Assembly: GCA_963995525.1 (NCBI GenBank) | Contig: OZ023213.1 | Span: 16,416,033 to 16,480,032 of the forward strand | Length of the DNA: 64,000 nucleotides | Direction: 5' to 3' | Source: Escarpia spicata | Lineage: Eukaryota > Annelida > Polychaeta > Sabellida > Siboglinidae | Shown: piece by piece, positions 35,736-46,420 of the stretch | Numbering within the stretch: position 1 is the stretch's first letter | Layout of the letters: every line of letters begins with the position of its first letter | Notes under the pieces: generated by a model | The model's input: only the letters and a program-made list of their open reading frames with translations | Databases searched by the model: none | Told to the model about the DNA's origin: nothing | Made by a program: the position numbers and the translations under genes

Positions 35736-35868
35736 ATGTAATGTAATCCCTTTATGTGTCGTCATGATGCAGTGACATCGTTAAAACTCTGCAGTCCGTG
35801 CTCTTGAATTTTCTACAATCCGAGATCTTTCGGCACACCCACGTGATCTTTATGGTCTGTGGACCGGT

Positions 35869-35876
35869 TATAAAAG
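35869..35876 (+). promoter_or_regulatory. TATA box of gene A, left arm
   Basis: TATAAAAG lies 53 bp before the ATG of gene A, downstream of CAGTCCGTGCTC and CACACCCACGTGATCTTTA blocks that also occur before gene B. Mirror copy at 45,522-45,529. Confidence 0.75.
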
Positions 35877-35921
35877 GCCTGCGTCTGTTTTTTGTGGTCA
35901 TTATATCTTACATTTTGGAAG

Positions 35922-36586
35922 ATGAACAACATGACTAGTGATAATGGCCGACAAGGGATTTTGCTACCGAAGGCGCAGCCTTCTCCGGCTATGGGACCAC
36001 TCGACCTCTCGACCCAGACAATCAACCCGTACCATCAACTAACGACCAGTCCAACGACCAGTCCGACGACCAGTTTGACGACCAGTTCGACGATCAAACC
36101 AATTTCGTCTCTGTCATCAGTTCCGTCAACCAACCCAACCATCAACCTAATGCCATCACCTCCGACGAAACGTCAGAAGCTTTTGCCTAGTTATACTTGC
36201 TGTATGTGTGGCAGTACCTTCAAGTATAAAGGGAATTGGCCCGCTCATGTGAAGCAGGGCTGCTGCCAAAGGAAGCAAGATAAACAGCGGCGACGTAAAC
36301 AACAACTCGAAGAACAGCTTGAAGAACAACTTGAAGAAATAACAGTAAGCTTCAATTTCTCATAGCGTTCAAATGGTATTCATGTCATTTTGTTAGAAAA
36401 TTTTCAAAAGCACATAATATTATATTTTTTCTTATACATACCAGTTTACCACTCATTATTAAGCTCATTCCTTCACTGTTTCATCGTCAAGAAAAGGAGT
36501 GTATTGCTGCAACCGTCGATGCTTCTCCCTCTTCTCCTGTCGTCGCGACAAATATCGTCCCGCCAATCGACTGTCTCTACTGCTGA
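35922..36586 (+). CDS. Gene A, left arm: zinc-finger/coiled-coil protein (two exons)
   Basis: Exon 1 is 35,922-36,344 and exon 2 is 36,485-36,586, giving 174 residues if spliced as in the right arm. The first ATG after the TATA box was chosen. An N-terminal Ser/Thr/Pro-rich linker with TTSPTTSPTTSLTTSS repeats is followed by a zinc finger near residues 92-115 (CCMCGSTFKYKGNWPAHVKQ GC; C-X2-C...H-X4-C) and a basic/Gln-Glu coiled coil (RRRKQQLEEQLEEQLEE). The donor is ACA|GTAAGC. In this copy the acceptor CAG has become CAT at 36,484, so splicing may fail or shift. A DNA-binding regulator or terminus-binding role is inference. Confidence 0.65.
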
Positions 36587-36816
36587 ACACACCCAAGCAG
36601 TCCAAGGAGAAACGACGACAGTCTTTACGTAGTAGAGTTGAACTTACTTCAAAGGGGTGCCTGTTTGTAAACTAGTTTGAACTGGTATTCGATGCGCAAG
36701 TCTGATCTACTATACAACCCGGGAATGTGTATTTCCTAACTTGGAATGTGTATTTCCTAACTTACAGTCCGCGCTCGTTCGACACGCCCACGGGACCTTT
36801 CGGTACATTCACTAAC

Positions 36817-36824
36817 TATATAAG
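36817..36824 (+). promoter_or_regulatory. TATA box of gene B, left arm
   Basis: TATATAAG 59 bp before the gene B ATG; preceded by CAGTCCGCGCTC and CACGCCCACGGGACCTTTC, related to the gene A promoter blocks. Mirror copy at 44,595-44,602. Confidence 0.75.
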
Positions 36825-36882
36825 CGCTGTGTTTTGTCAATCGGCTCACCATTCGTATTACGATGCCATCACGCCTAACAGC

Positions 36883-37350
36883 ATGTTGAAGACACCTTAT
36901 TACCGACCTTGCGATGCGGTAGACTCCAGCGATGAGGCCGAGCCAACGAACCGATTCATCATGCCGATCACCAATCGACCTTCTGTGTCGACGGAACCAG
37001 AGAGTGAGGACATCTGGTACACTAGGCTCTGCGATGTACCAACTTTCGCTTCTGATGATGTCGCAATTTCTGCTCCTGTCGATGTCACAACTGCTACCGA
37101 TACGATCGATGTGACAACTTCCGATCCCGCCGACGTCGTAACCTCTGGCGATACGACCGATGTGACAACTTTTATCGATGGTACCAATGTAACAACGACC
37201 ACTCCTGAACACGTCACAACTTCTACTCACGTGCCGAATGTCACAATTTTTGTGTTAGCGTTAGGGTTGGGGTTAGGGCTAAGGTTAGGATTTCGGGCAG
37301 CGTTAGGGTTAGGGTTAGGCTTAGGCTTAGCGGCAAAATTAGCTCCATAA
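36883..37350 (+). CDS. Gene B, left arm: Thr/Val/Asp-rich protein with hydrophobic C-terminus
   Basis: 155 residues from the first in-frame ATG after the TATA box (a nine-codon out-of-frame upstream ORF begins at 36,863). An acidic N-terminus (DSSDEAEP) is followed by repeats of the type DVTT-TDTIDVTTSDPADV, then TIFVLALGLGLGLRLGF and RAALGLGLGLGLAAKLAP. The hydrophobic end could span a membrane. It is encoded by GTTAGG/TTAGGG-like telomere repeats. AATAAA signals follow at 37,394 and 37,484. No family recognised; both arm copies are open and nearly identical, which argues for selection or recent duplication. Confidence 0.6.
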   Translation: MLKTPYYRPCDAVDSSDEAEPTNRFIMPITNRPSVSTEPESEDIWYTRLCDVPTFASDDVAISAPVDVTTATDTIDVTTSDPADVVTSGDTTDVTTFIDGTNVTTTTPEHVTTSTHVPNVTIFVLALGLGLGLRLGFRAALGLGLGLGLAAKLAP

Positions 37351-37393
37351 CCAAGGTGTGCAAAACTGAACTCTCAAGACGACACTATCTATG

Positions 37394-37489
37394 AATAAAC
37401 TTTGCAAGACCCTGTATCAATGTCTAGTCTCCGGTTCTTGAAGTTATGGACCGTGACATGTAAATACGTTTGTGTTGTTCACGAATAAA
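37394..37489 (+). terminator. Polyadenylation signals after gene B, left arm
   Basis: AATAAA at 37,394-37,399 and again at 37,484-37,489, each in the context GAATAAACT-TGCAA, suggesting an internal duplication of the 3' end. Confidence 0.6.
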
Positions 37490-37599
37490 CTGTGCAAACC
37501 TCATCTTGCGTCTTTTTTCGTGTCTTATACTTCACAAGTAAAGGTACTCGTCTAAGTCCCGATTAACAAATCACTCAAATCACTCAGCCTTCGTGTCTG

Positions 37600-38290
37600 A
37601 TCACTCACATACGGATGACACATCACACGAGAGTACGGATGACATATCACACGAGACTACGGATACCACATCACACGAGACTATGGATGGCACTTCACAC
37701 GAGAGTACTGACGAGACTATGACCGAGATATGGCACGAGACTTCGGATGACACGAGACAAGAGACGAGACTACGACCGAGATGTATCACGAGACTTCGGA
37801 TGACACACCACACGAGAGTACCGACGAGACAAGAGATATGCCACGAGACTACGGTTGACACGAGACAAGAGACGAGACTATGACCGGGATGTGTCACGAG
37901 ACTTCGGATGACACGAGACAAGAGACGAGACATGACCGAGATGTGGCACGAGACTTCGGCTGGCACATCACACGAGAGTACTGACGAGATAAGATATGCC
38001 GCGAGACTGCGGATCACACATCACACGAGAGTACAGACGAGATAAGAGATACCACGAGACTACGGATGACACATCACACGAGTTGCCGCGAGACTACGGA
38101 TGACACGAGACAAGAGACGAGACATGACCGAGATGTGTCACGAGACTTCGGATGGCACATCACACGAGAGTACCGACGAGACAAGATATACGCCACGAGA
38201 CTACGGATGACACATCACACGAGACTATGACCGAGATATGTCACGAGACTACGGATGACACATCACACGAGAGTACGGTTCGACCTGTTA
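37600..38290. repeat. CACGAGACTACGGATGACA repeat field, left arm
   Basis: Tandem and higher-order repeats of about 30 bp (ACATCACACGAGAGTACGGA TGAC). It yields HETTDDTSHESTD-like frames on plus and SCHISVMSRLLSRV-like frames on minus, but with no ATG-led continuous ORF across the block. Mirror at 43,100-43,830. Confidence 0.8.
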
Positions 38291-38353
38291 TCGAGTCAAA
38301 TCCCTCCGTTTTCAGGAAAATAGACGTGTTATCGAGTGGGATTTGCTTCAACA

Positions 38354-39183
38354 CTCACTCACTCACTCACTCACTCACTCACTCACTCACTCACTCACTC
38401 ACTCACTCACTCACTCACTCACTCACTCACTCACTCACTCACTCACTCACTCACTCACTCACTCACTCACTCACTCACTCACTCACTCACTCACTCACTC
38501 ACTCACTCACTCACTCACTCACTCACTCACTCACTCACTCACTCACTCACTCACTCACTCACTCACTCACTCACTCACTCACTCACTCACTCACTCACTC
38601 ACTCACTCACTCACTCACTCACTCACTCACTCACTCACTCACTCACTCACTCACTCACACACTCAATCACTCACTCACTCACTCACTCACTCACTCACTC
38701 ACTCACTCACTCACTCACTCACTCACTCACTCCCTCCCTCACTCACTCACTCACTCCCTCCCTCACTCACTCACTCCCTCACTCCCTCCCTCACTCCCTC
38801 ACTCACTCACTCACTCACTCACTCACTCACTCACTCACTCACTCACTCACTCACTCACTCACTCACTCACTCACTCACTCACTCACTCACTCACTCACTC
38901 ACTCACTCACTCACTCACTCACTCACTCACTCACTCACTCACTCACTCACTCACTCACTCACTCACTCACTCACTCACTCACTCACTCACTCACTCACTC
39001 ACTCACTCACTCACTCACTCACTCACTCACTCACTCACTCACTCACTCACTCACTCACTCACTCACTCACTCACTCACTCACTCACTCACTCACTCACTC
39101 ACTCACTCACCCTTCGTATCTGTCCATTCACTCACTCACTCACTCACTCACTCACTCACTCACTCACTCACTCACTCACTCAC
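38354..39183. repeat. (CTCA)n microsatellite, left arm, about 830 bp
   Basis: Almost pure CTCA tetranucleotide with a CTCC-rich patch at 38,728-38,805 and one CCCTTCGTATCTGTCCATT interruption at 39,110. All three plus frames are open (LTHSLTHS) simply because the repeat lacks stops. Confidence 0.95.
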
Positions 39184-39189
39184 GCCGTC

Positions 39190-40860
39190 CATTCGTCGTT
39201 TTCTAACATTTTATCTTTTCAACATGTTACCGTGGTAACATTTTCGTAACTTTCTGACAATTCGACGGGTTATCGCGTGACATCTCACCTCTTTCTGACA
39301 ACTCGACGGGTTATCGCGTACAGCTCACCTCTTTCTGACAATTCGACATGTTATCGAAACACTAAACTTAGCCGAACACGTGACACGAATTGAACACAGA
39401 CCGACTAGTTGGACAAACGAAACACTAAACTTAGCCGAACACGTGACACGAATTGAACACAGACCGACAAGTCGGACAAACGAAACACTATAGTCTGACC
39501 AACACGCCGAACGATGACAGGACTTCATTCAAAGTGGTGACCATCATCGTTCCCAACGCCACGCAAACGACTATGTCAATAACATGTAAGGAGAACCACC
39601 TGACAGAACTTCATTCAAACAGGTGACCATCAGGGTTCCCAACACCACTCAACGGATATCAATGTAATTAGTCAGAGTATTCCCATCTACCGACCATGAC
39701 AGATCTCTATTCGTCGACACACTTCCGGAAACGGTGAAACCGTAGAGGCCGCCATGACAGGTCGTCGCGACATTCGAGACTATATACACTAGTTTTCGGT
39801 GTCATCTCATTTGCATAACCAATCAGACCGAACGTGCATCACGTGACTTCCCTTAACACAAAAACTGTGCACGTCCATGAGAGAGGCGCCATTCGACGCC
39901 ACTCAACGGACACCAATGTAATTAGTCAGAGTATCGCCATCTACTAACCATGATAGATCTCTATTCGTGGACACACTTCCGGGAATACCCGAAGCACAGA
40001 GGCCGCCATGACAGTCAAGTAACTTCCGGTGTGACATCACTTCCGACGTAGCGTCCCTAGTATAGACCGCCATAGCAAACGAATTTGAAAACTGCTATGA
40101 CCGAACACTAAACTGTATACACTAGTTTTCGGCGTCATCTCATTCGCATAACCAATCAGACCGAACGTACATCACGTGACTTCCCTTAACACAAAAACTG
40201 TATCAGGACTTCATTCAAAGTGGTGACCATCATCGTTCCCAAAGCCACTCAACGGACATCAATGTAATTAGTCAGAGTATTGCCATCTACCGGCCATGAT
40301 AGTTCTCTATTCGTCGACACACTTCCGGAAATGGTGAAACCGTAGAGGCCACCATGACAGGTCGTCATGACATTCAAGTAACTTCCGGTATGACACCACA
40401 TCTATCACAACGAATCCTAGTGGATAATCGGAGTACTACCCCACACGATAGCGAAGGACAACTACCTGACAGGACTTCATTCAAAGAGGTGACCATCATG
40501 GTTCCCAACGACACTCAACGGACACCAATGTAATTAGTAAGAGTATTGCCACCTACCGGCCATGATAGTTCTCTATTCGTTGACACACATACTCGTTGGG
40601 AATAGCGGAAGCGTAGAGACCGCCATGACAGGTCGCCATGTCATTCAAATAATTTCCGGTACTACGTTACTTCCGGCGTAGCGTCCCTAGTAGAGGCCGC
40701 CATGACAGTCAAGTGACTTCCGGTATGACATCACATCCGACATAGCGCCCCCTAGTGGATAATCGGAGTACTACGGCACATGATGGCGCCATCTAGCGGG
40801 TAAAAATATATAATTAGGTTAGCTAGAGAAAAAAAGTTGGGGTTAACCTCGCGAAAATTT
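39190..40860. repeat. Gene-free repeat modules of the left arm
   Basis: At least four diverged copies of a 250-400-bp module containing AATGTAATTAGTCAGAGTAT, CACACTTCCGG and GCCGCCATGACAG, plus a 66-bp duplication at 39,360-39,490 (ACACTAAACTTAGCCGAACA). No gene. The mirror lies at 40,933-42,600. Confidence 0.75.
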
Positions 40861-40932
40861 AAACAACCACCAAAGTGGTTGTATACATTTTCAGAAAATG
40901 TTATGTTTTTGTCCCATAGGGACAAAAACATA
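40861..40932. other. Palindrome centre with three consecutive hairpins
   Basis: The 72-bp non-mirrored centre is built of three perfect hairpins: 40,863-40,882 (8-bp stem ACAACCAC, loop CAAA), 40,885-40,901 (8-bp stem ACATTTTC, loop A) and 40,903-40,931 (13-bp stem ATGTTTTTGTCCC, loop ATA). It is flanked by GCGAAAATTT on both sides as the arms begin. Confidence 0.85.
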
Positions 40933-42669
40933 AAATTTTCGCGAGGTTAACCCCAACTTTTTTTCTCTAGCTAACCTAATTATATATTTTTACCCGCTAG
41001 ATGGCGCCATCATGTGCCGTAGTACTCCGATTATCCACTAGGGGGCGCTACGTCGGATGTGATGTCATACCGGAAGTCACTTGACTGTCATGGCGGCCTC
41101 TACTAGGGACGCTACGCCGGAAGTAACGTAGTACCGGAAATTATTTGAATGACATGGCGACCTGTCATGGCGGTCTCTACGCTTCCGCTATTCCCAACGA
41201 GTATGTGTGTCAACGAATAGAGAACTATCATGGCCGGTAGGTGGCAATACTCTTACTAATTACATTGGTGTCCGTTGAGTGTCGTTGGGAACCATGATGG
41301 TCACCTCTTTGAATGAAGTCCTGTCAGGTAGTTGTCCTTCGCTATCGTGTGGGGTAGTACTCCGATTATCCACTAGGATTCGTTGTGATAGATGTGGTGT
41401 CATACCGGAAGTTACTTGAATGTCATGACGACCTGTCATGGTGGCCTCTACGGTTTCACCATTTCCGGAAGTGTGTCGACGAATAGAGAACTATCATGGC
41501 CGGTAGATGGCAATACTCTGACTAATTACATTGATGTCCGTTGAGTGGCTTTGGGAACGATGATGGTCACCACTTTGAATGAAGTCCTGATACAGTTTTT
41601 GTGTTAAGGGAAGTCACGTGATGTACGTTCGGTCTGATTGGTTATGCGAATGAGATGACGCCGAAAACTAGTGTATACAGTTTAGTGTTCGGTCATAGCA
41701 GTTTTCAAATTCGTTTGCTATGGCGGTCTATACTAGGGACGCTACGTCGGAAGTGATGTCACACCGGAAGTTACTTGACTGTCATGGCGGCCTCTGTGCT
41801 TCGGGTATTCCCGGAAGTGTGTCCACGAATAGAGATCTATCATGGTTAGTAGATGGCGATACTCTGACTAATTACATTGGTGTCCGTTGAGTGGCGTCGA
41901 ATGGCGCCTCTCTCATGGACGTGCACAGTTTTTGTGTTAAGGGAAGTCAAGTGATGCACGTTCGGTCTGATTGGTTATGCAAATGAGATGACACCGAAAA
42001 CTAGTGTATATAGTCTCGAATGTCGCGACGACCTGTCATGGCGGCCTCTACGGTTTCACCGTTTCCGGAAGTGTGTCGACGAATAGAGATCTGTCATGGT
42101 CGGTAGATGGGAATTCTCTGACTAATTACATTGATATCCGTTGAGTGGTGTTGGGAACCCTGATGGTCACCTGTTTGAATGAAGTTCTGTCAGGTGGTTC
42201 TCCTTACATGTTATTGACATAGTCGTTTGCGTGGCGTTGGGAACGATGATGGTCACCACTTTGAATGAAGTCCTGTCATCGTTCGGCGTGTTGGTCAAAC
42301 TATAGTGTTTCGTTTGTCCGACTTGTCGGTCTGTGTTCAATTCGTGTCACGTGTTCGGCTAAGTTTAGTGTTTCGTTTGTACAACTCGTGTCTATAGTTC
42401 GATTCGTTCGGCGTGTTGGTCAAACTATAGTGTTTCCTTTGTCCAACTAGTCGGTCTGTGTTCAATTCGTGTCACGTGTTCGGCTAAGTTTAGTGTTTCG
42501 ATAACATGTCGAATTGTCAGAAAGAGGTGAGCTGTACGCGATAACCCGTCGAGTTGTCAGAAAGAGGTGAGATGTCACGCGATAACCCGTCGAATTGTCA
42601 GAAAGTTACGAAAATGTTACCACGGTAACATGTTGAAAAGATAAAATGTTAGAAAACGACGAATGGACG

Positions 42670-43023
42670 GCGTGAGTGAGTGCGTGAGTGAGTGAGTGAG
42701 TGAGTGGACAGACACGAAGGGTGAGTGAGTGAGTGAGTGAACAGACACGAAGGGTGAGTGAGTGAGTGAACAGACACGAAGGGTGAGTGAGTGAGTGAGT
42801 GAGTGAGTGAGTGAGTGAGTGAGTGAGTGAGTGAGTGAGTGAGTGAGTGAGTGAGTGAGTGAGTGAGTGAGTGAGTGAACATACACGAAGGGTGAGTGAG
42901 TGAGTGAGTGAGTGAATGGACAGATACGAAGGGTGAGTGAGTGAGTGAGTGAGTGAGTGAGTGAGTGAGTGAGTGAGTGAGTGAGTGAGTGAGTGAGTGA
43001 GTGAGTGAGTGAGTGAGTGAGTG
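42670..43023. repeat. (GTGA)n microsatellite, right arm, about 350 bp
   Basis: Mirror of the left CTCA block but less than half as long, with five ACA-A/G-ACACGAAGGGT interruptions compared with one on the left. Confidence 0.95.
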
Positions 43024-43099
43024 TTGAAGCAAATCCCACTCGATAACACGTCTATTTTCCTGAAAACGGAGGGATTTGACTCGATAACAGGTCGAACCG

Positions 43100-43830
43100 T
43101 ACTCTCGTGTGATGTGTCATCCGTAGTCTCGTGACATATCTCGGTCATAGTCTCGTGTGATGTGTCATCCGTAGTCTCGTGGCGTATCTCTTGTCTCGTC
43201 GGTACTCTCGTGTGATGTGTCATCCGAAGTCTCGTGACATATCTCGGTCATAGTCTCGTCTCGTGTGATGTGCCATCCGAAGTCTCGTGACACATCTCGG
43301 TCATGTCTCGTCTCTTGTCTCGTGTCATCCGTAGTCTCGCGGCAACTCGTGTGATGTGTCATCCGTAGTCTCGTGGTATCTCTTATCTCGTCTGTACTCT
43401 CGTGTGATGTGTGATCCGCAGTCTCGCGGCATCTCTTATCTCGTCAGTACTCTCGTGTGATGTGCCAGCCGAAGTCTCGTGCCACATCTCGGTCATGTCT
43501 CGTCTCTTGTCTCGTGTCATCCGAAGTCTCGTGACACATCCCGGTCATAGTCTCGTATCTTGTCTCGTGTCATCCGTAGTCTCGTGGCATATCTCTTGTC
43601 TCGTCGGTACTCTCGTGTGGTGTGTCATCCGAAGTCTCGTGATACATCTCGGTCGTAGTCTCGTCTCTTGTCTCGTGTCATCCGAAGTCTCGTGCCATAT
43701 CTCGGTCATAGTCTCGTCAGTACTCTCGTGTGAAGTGCAATCCATAGTCTCGTGTGATGTGGTATCCGTAGTATCGTGTGATATGTCATCCGTACTCTCG
43801 TGTGATGTGTCATCCGTATGTGAGTGATCA
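43100..43830. repeat. CACGAGACTACGGATGACA repeat field, right arm
   Basis: Mirror of 37,600-38,290 with unit-number differences and point changes. Confidence 0.8.
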
Positions 43831-44068
43831 GACACGAAGGCTGAGTGATTTGTTAATCGGGACTTAGACGAGTACCTTTACTTGTGAAGTATAAGACACG
43901 AAAAAAGACGCAAGATGAGGTTTGCACAGTTTATTCGTGAACAACACAAACGTATTTACATGTCACGGTCCATAACTTCAAGAACCGGAGACTAGACATT
44001 GATACAGGGTCTTGCAAAGTTTATTCGTGGATAGTGTCGTCTTGAGAGTTCAGTTTTGCACACCTTAG

Positions 44069-44536
44069 TTATGGAGCTAATTTTGCCGCTAAGCCTAAGC
44101 CTAACCCTAACCCTAACGCTGCCCGAAATCCTAACCTTAGCCCTAACCCCAACCCTAACGCTAACACAAAAATTGTGACATTCGGCACGTGAGTAGAAGT
44201 TGTGACGTGTTCAGGAGTGGTCGTTGTTACATTGGTACCATCGATAAAAGTTGTCACATCGGTCGTATCGCCAGAGGTTACGACGTCGGCGGGATCGGAA
44301 GTTGTCACATCGATCGTATCGGTAGCAGTTGTGACATCGACAGGAGCAGAAATTGCGACATCATCAGAAGCGAAAGTTGGTACATCGCAGAGCCTAGTGT
44401 ACCAGATGTCCTCACTCTCTGGTTCCGTCGACACAGAAGGTCGATTGGTGATCGGCATGATGAATCGGTTCGTTGGCTCGGCCTCATCGCTGGAGTCTAC
44501 CGCATCGCAAGGTCGGTAATAAGGTGTCTTCAACAT
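44069..44536 (-). CDS. Gene B, right arm: Thr/Val/Asp-rich protein with hydrophobic C-terminus
   Basis: Mirror of the left copy with the same 155-residue frame, TATA box at 44,595-44,602 and polyadenylation signals on the minus strand downstream. The predicted protein appears identical to the left copy over the whole alignable length. Function unknown; a surface or membrane-anchored protein is one possibility from the Thr-rich stalk plus hydrophobic tail. Confidence 0.6.
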   Translation of the reverse strand: MLKTPYYRPCDAVDSSDEAEPTNRFIMPITNRPSVSTEPESEDIWYTRLCDVPTFASDDVAISAPVDVTTATDTIDVTTSDPADVVTSGDTTDVTTFIDGTNVTTTTPEHVTTSTHVPNVTIFVLALGLGLGLRLGFRAALGLGLGLGLAAKLAP

Positions 44537-44811
44537 GCTGTTAGGCGTGATGGCATCGTAATACGAATGGTGAGCCGATTGACAAAACACAGCGCTTATA
44601 TAGTTAGTGAATGTACCGAAAGGTCCCGTGGGCGTGTCGAACGAGCGCGGACTGTAAGTTAGGAAATACACATTCCCGGGTTGTAGAGTAGATCAGACTT
44701 GCGCAGCGAATACCAGTTCAAACTAGTTTACAAACAGGCACCCCTTTGAAGTAAGTTCAACTCTACTACGTAAAGACTGTCGTCGTTTCTCCTTGGACTG
44801 CTTGGGTGTGT

Positions 44812-45476
44812 TCAGCAGTAGAGACAGTCGATTGGCGGGACGATATTTGTCGCGACGACAGGAGAAGAGGGAGAAGCATCGACGGTTGCAGCAATACACT
44901 CCTTTTCTTGACGCTGAAACAGTGAAGGAATGAGCTTAATAATGAATGGTCAACTGGTATGTATAAGAAAAAATATAATATTATGTGCTTTTGAAAATTT
45001 TCTAACAAAATGACATGAATACCATTTGAACGCTATGAGAAATTGAAGCTTACTGTTATTTCTTCAAGTTGTTCTTCAAGCTGTTCTTCGAGTTGTTGTT
45101 TACGTCGCCGCTGTTTATCTTGCTTCCTTTGGCAGCAGCCCTGCTTCACATGAGCGGGCCAATTCCCTTTATACTTGAAGGTACTGCCACACATACAGCA
45201 AGTATAACTAGGCAAAAGCTTCTGACGTTTCGTCGGAGGTGATGGCATTAGTTTGATGGTTGAGTTGGTTGACGGAACTGATGACAGAGACGAAATTGGT
45301 TTGATCGTCGAACTGGTCGTCAAACTGGTCGTCGGACTGGTCGTTGGACTGGTCGTTAGTTGATGGTACGGGTTGATTGTCTGGGTCAAGAGGTCGAGTG
45401 GTCCCATAGCCGGAGAAGGCTGCGCCTTCGGTAGCAAAATCCCTTGTCGGCCATTATCACTAGTCATGTTGTTCAT
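44812..45476 (-). CDS. Gene A, right arm: zinc-finger/coiled-coil protein (two exons)
   Basis: Mirror copy: exon 1 at 45,054-45,476, intron of 140 nt, exon 2 at 44,812-44,913 (RQEKECIAATVDASPSSPVV ending DCLYC). Donor ACA|GTAAGC and acceptor TTTCAG|CGTC are both intact, and the splice is in phase 0, extending the coiled coil LEEQLEEITRQEKE. TATA box at 45,522-45,529. This is probably the functional copy of the pair. No homologous family is recognised; the finger resembles a short C2HC-type finger. Confidence 0.7.
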
Positions 45477-45679
45477 CTTCCAAAATGTAAGATATAATGA
45501 CCACAAAAAACAGACGCAGGCCTTTTATAACCGGTCCACAGACCATAAAGATCACGTGGGTGTGCCGAAAGATCTCGGATTGTAGAACATTCAAGAGCAC
45601 GGACTGCAGAGTTTTAACGATGTCACTGCATCATGACGACACATAAAGGGATTACATTACATACGCGCTATGGTGAAAA

Positions 45680-46420
45680 ATCCCTATCCTTTACATGGTG
45701 AAAATGTCCTGTGCTTTAACATGGAGAAAATCCCTATGCTTTTACATGGGGAAAATTCCCTATGCTTTTACATGGGGAAAATTCCCTATGCTTTTACATG
45801 GGGAAAAGCCCTATGCTTTAACATGGGGAAAATCCCTATGCTTTAACATGGGAAAATTCCCTATCTCTTAACGTGGGGAAAATTCCCTATGCTTTTACAT
45901 GGGGAAAATTCCCTATGCTTTAACATGGGGAAAATTCCCTATGCTTTTACATGGGGAAAAGCCCTATGCTTTAACATTGTGAAAATTCCTTATGCTTTAA
46001 CACGAGGTTCGCCCACTTGTCCACTACGGGATGATACCTACATCCGGGCACTTTTCCACTTCCACACCTCAAACTCATTCCCTATGCTTTAACATGGGGA
46101 AAATCCCTATGCTTTAACATGGGGAAAATCCCTATGCTTTAACATGGGGAAAATCCCTATCTCTTAACATAGGGAAAATTCCCTATGCTTTAACATTGTG
46201 AAAATTCCTTATGCTTTAACACGAGGTTCGCCCACTTGTCCACTAGGGGATGATACCTACATCCGGGCACTTTTCCACTTCCACACCTCAAACTCATTCC
46301 CTATGCTTTAACATGGGGAAAATCCCTATGCTTTAACATGGGGAAAATCCCTATGCTTTAACATGGGGAAAATTCCCTATGCTTTAACATGGGGAAAATC
46401 CCTATGCTTTAACATAGGGT
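45680..46420. repeat. TTAAAGCATAGGG array, right arm
   Basis: Mirror of 34,885-35,735 with fewer units. The 46,010-46,080 and 46,220-46,300 spacers are the same CCGGGCACTTTTCCACTTCC block. Confidence 0.9.

Larger units (their letters stand above)
34455..40860 (+). repeat. Giant inverted repeat, left arm
   Basis: Matches 40,933-46,770 in reverse complement. Order outward to inward: short AACTAAA/CTAGCGGA-like blocks, TTAAAGCATAGGG array, gene A, gene B, CACGAGAC repeats, CTCA tetranucleotide array, a gene-free 1.6 kb of longer repeats, AT-rich apex. The outer about 300 bp are most diverged. Confidence 0.9.

Noticed and set aside
36757..37230. 157-residue minus-strand ORF SRSCDVFRSGRCYIGTIDKS opposite gene B
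   Set aside because: Antisense shadow of the GAT/ACA-rich repeats of gene B; no promoter or start context on that strand.
37255..37350. Chromosome end suggested by TTAGGG-like repeats
   Set aside because: Short, degenerate, in the middle of an ORF and mirrored in the other arm; not a telomere.
37593..38017. HETTDDTSHESTD-like and SCHISVMSRLLSRV-like open frames
   Set aside because: Produced by a roughly 30-bp repeat; no ATG-led frame spans the block, and copies in the two arms change frame.
38152..39249. Long open frames LTHSLTHS in three plus frames (up to 365 codons)
   Set aside because: They come from a CTCA tetranucleotide repeat that has no stop codon in any frame; no start context or conservation.
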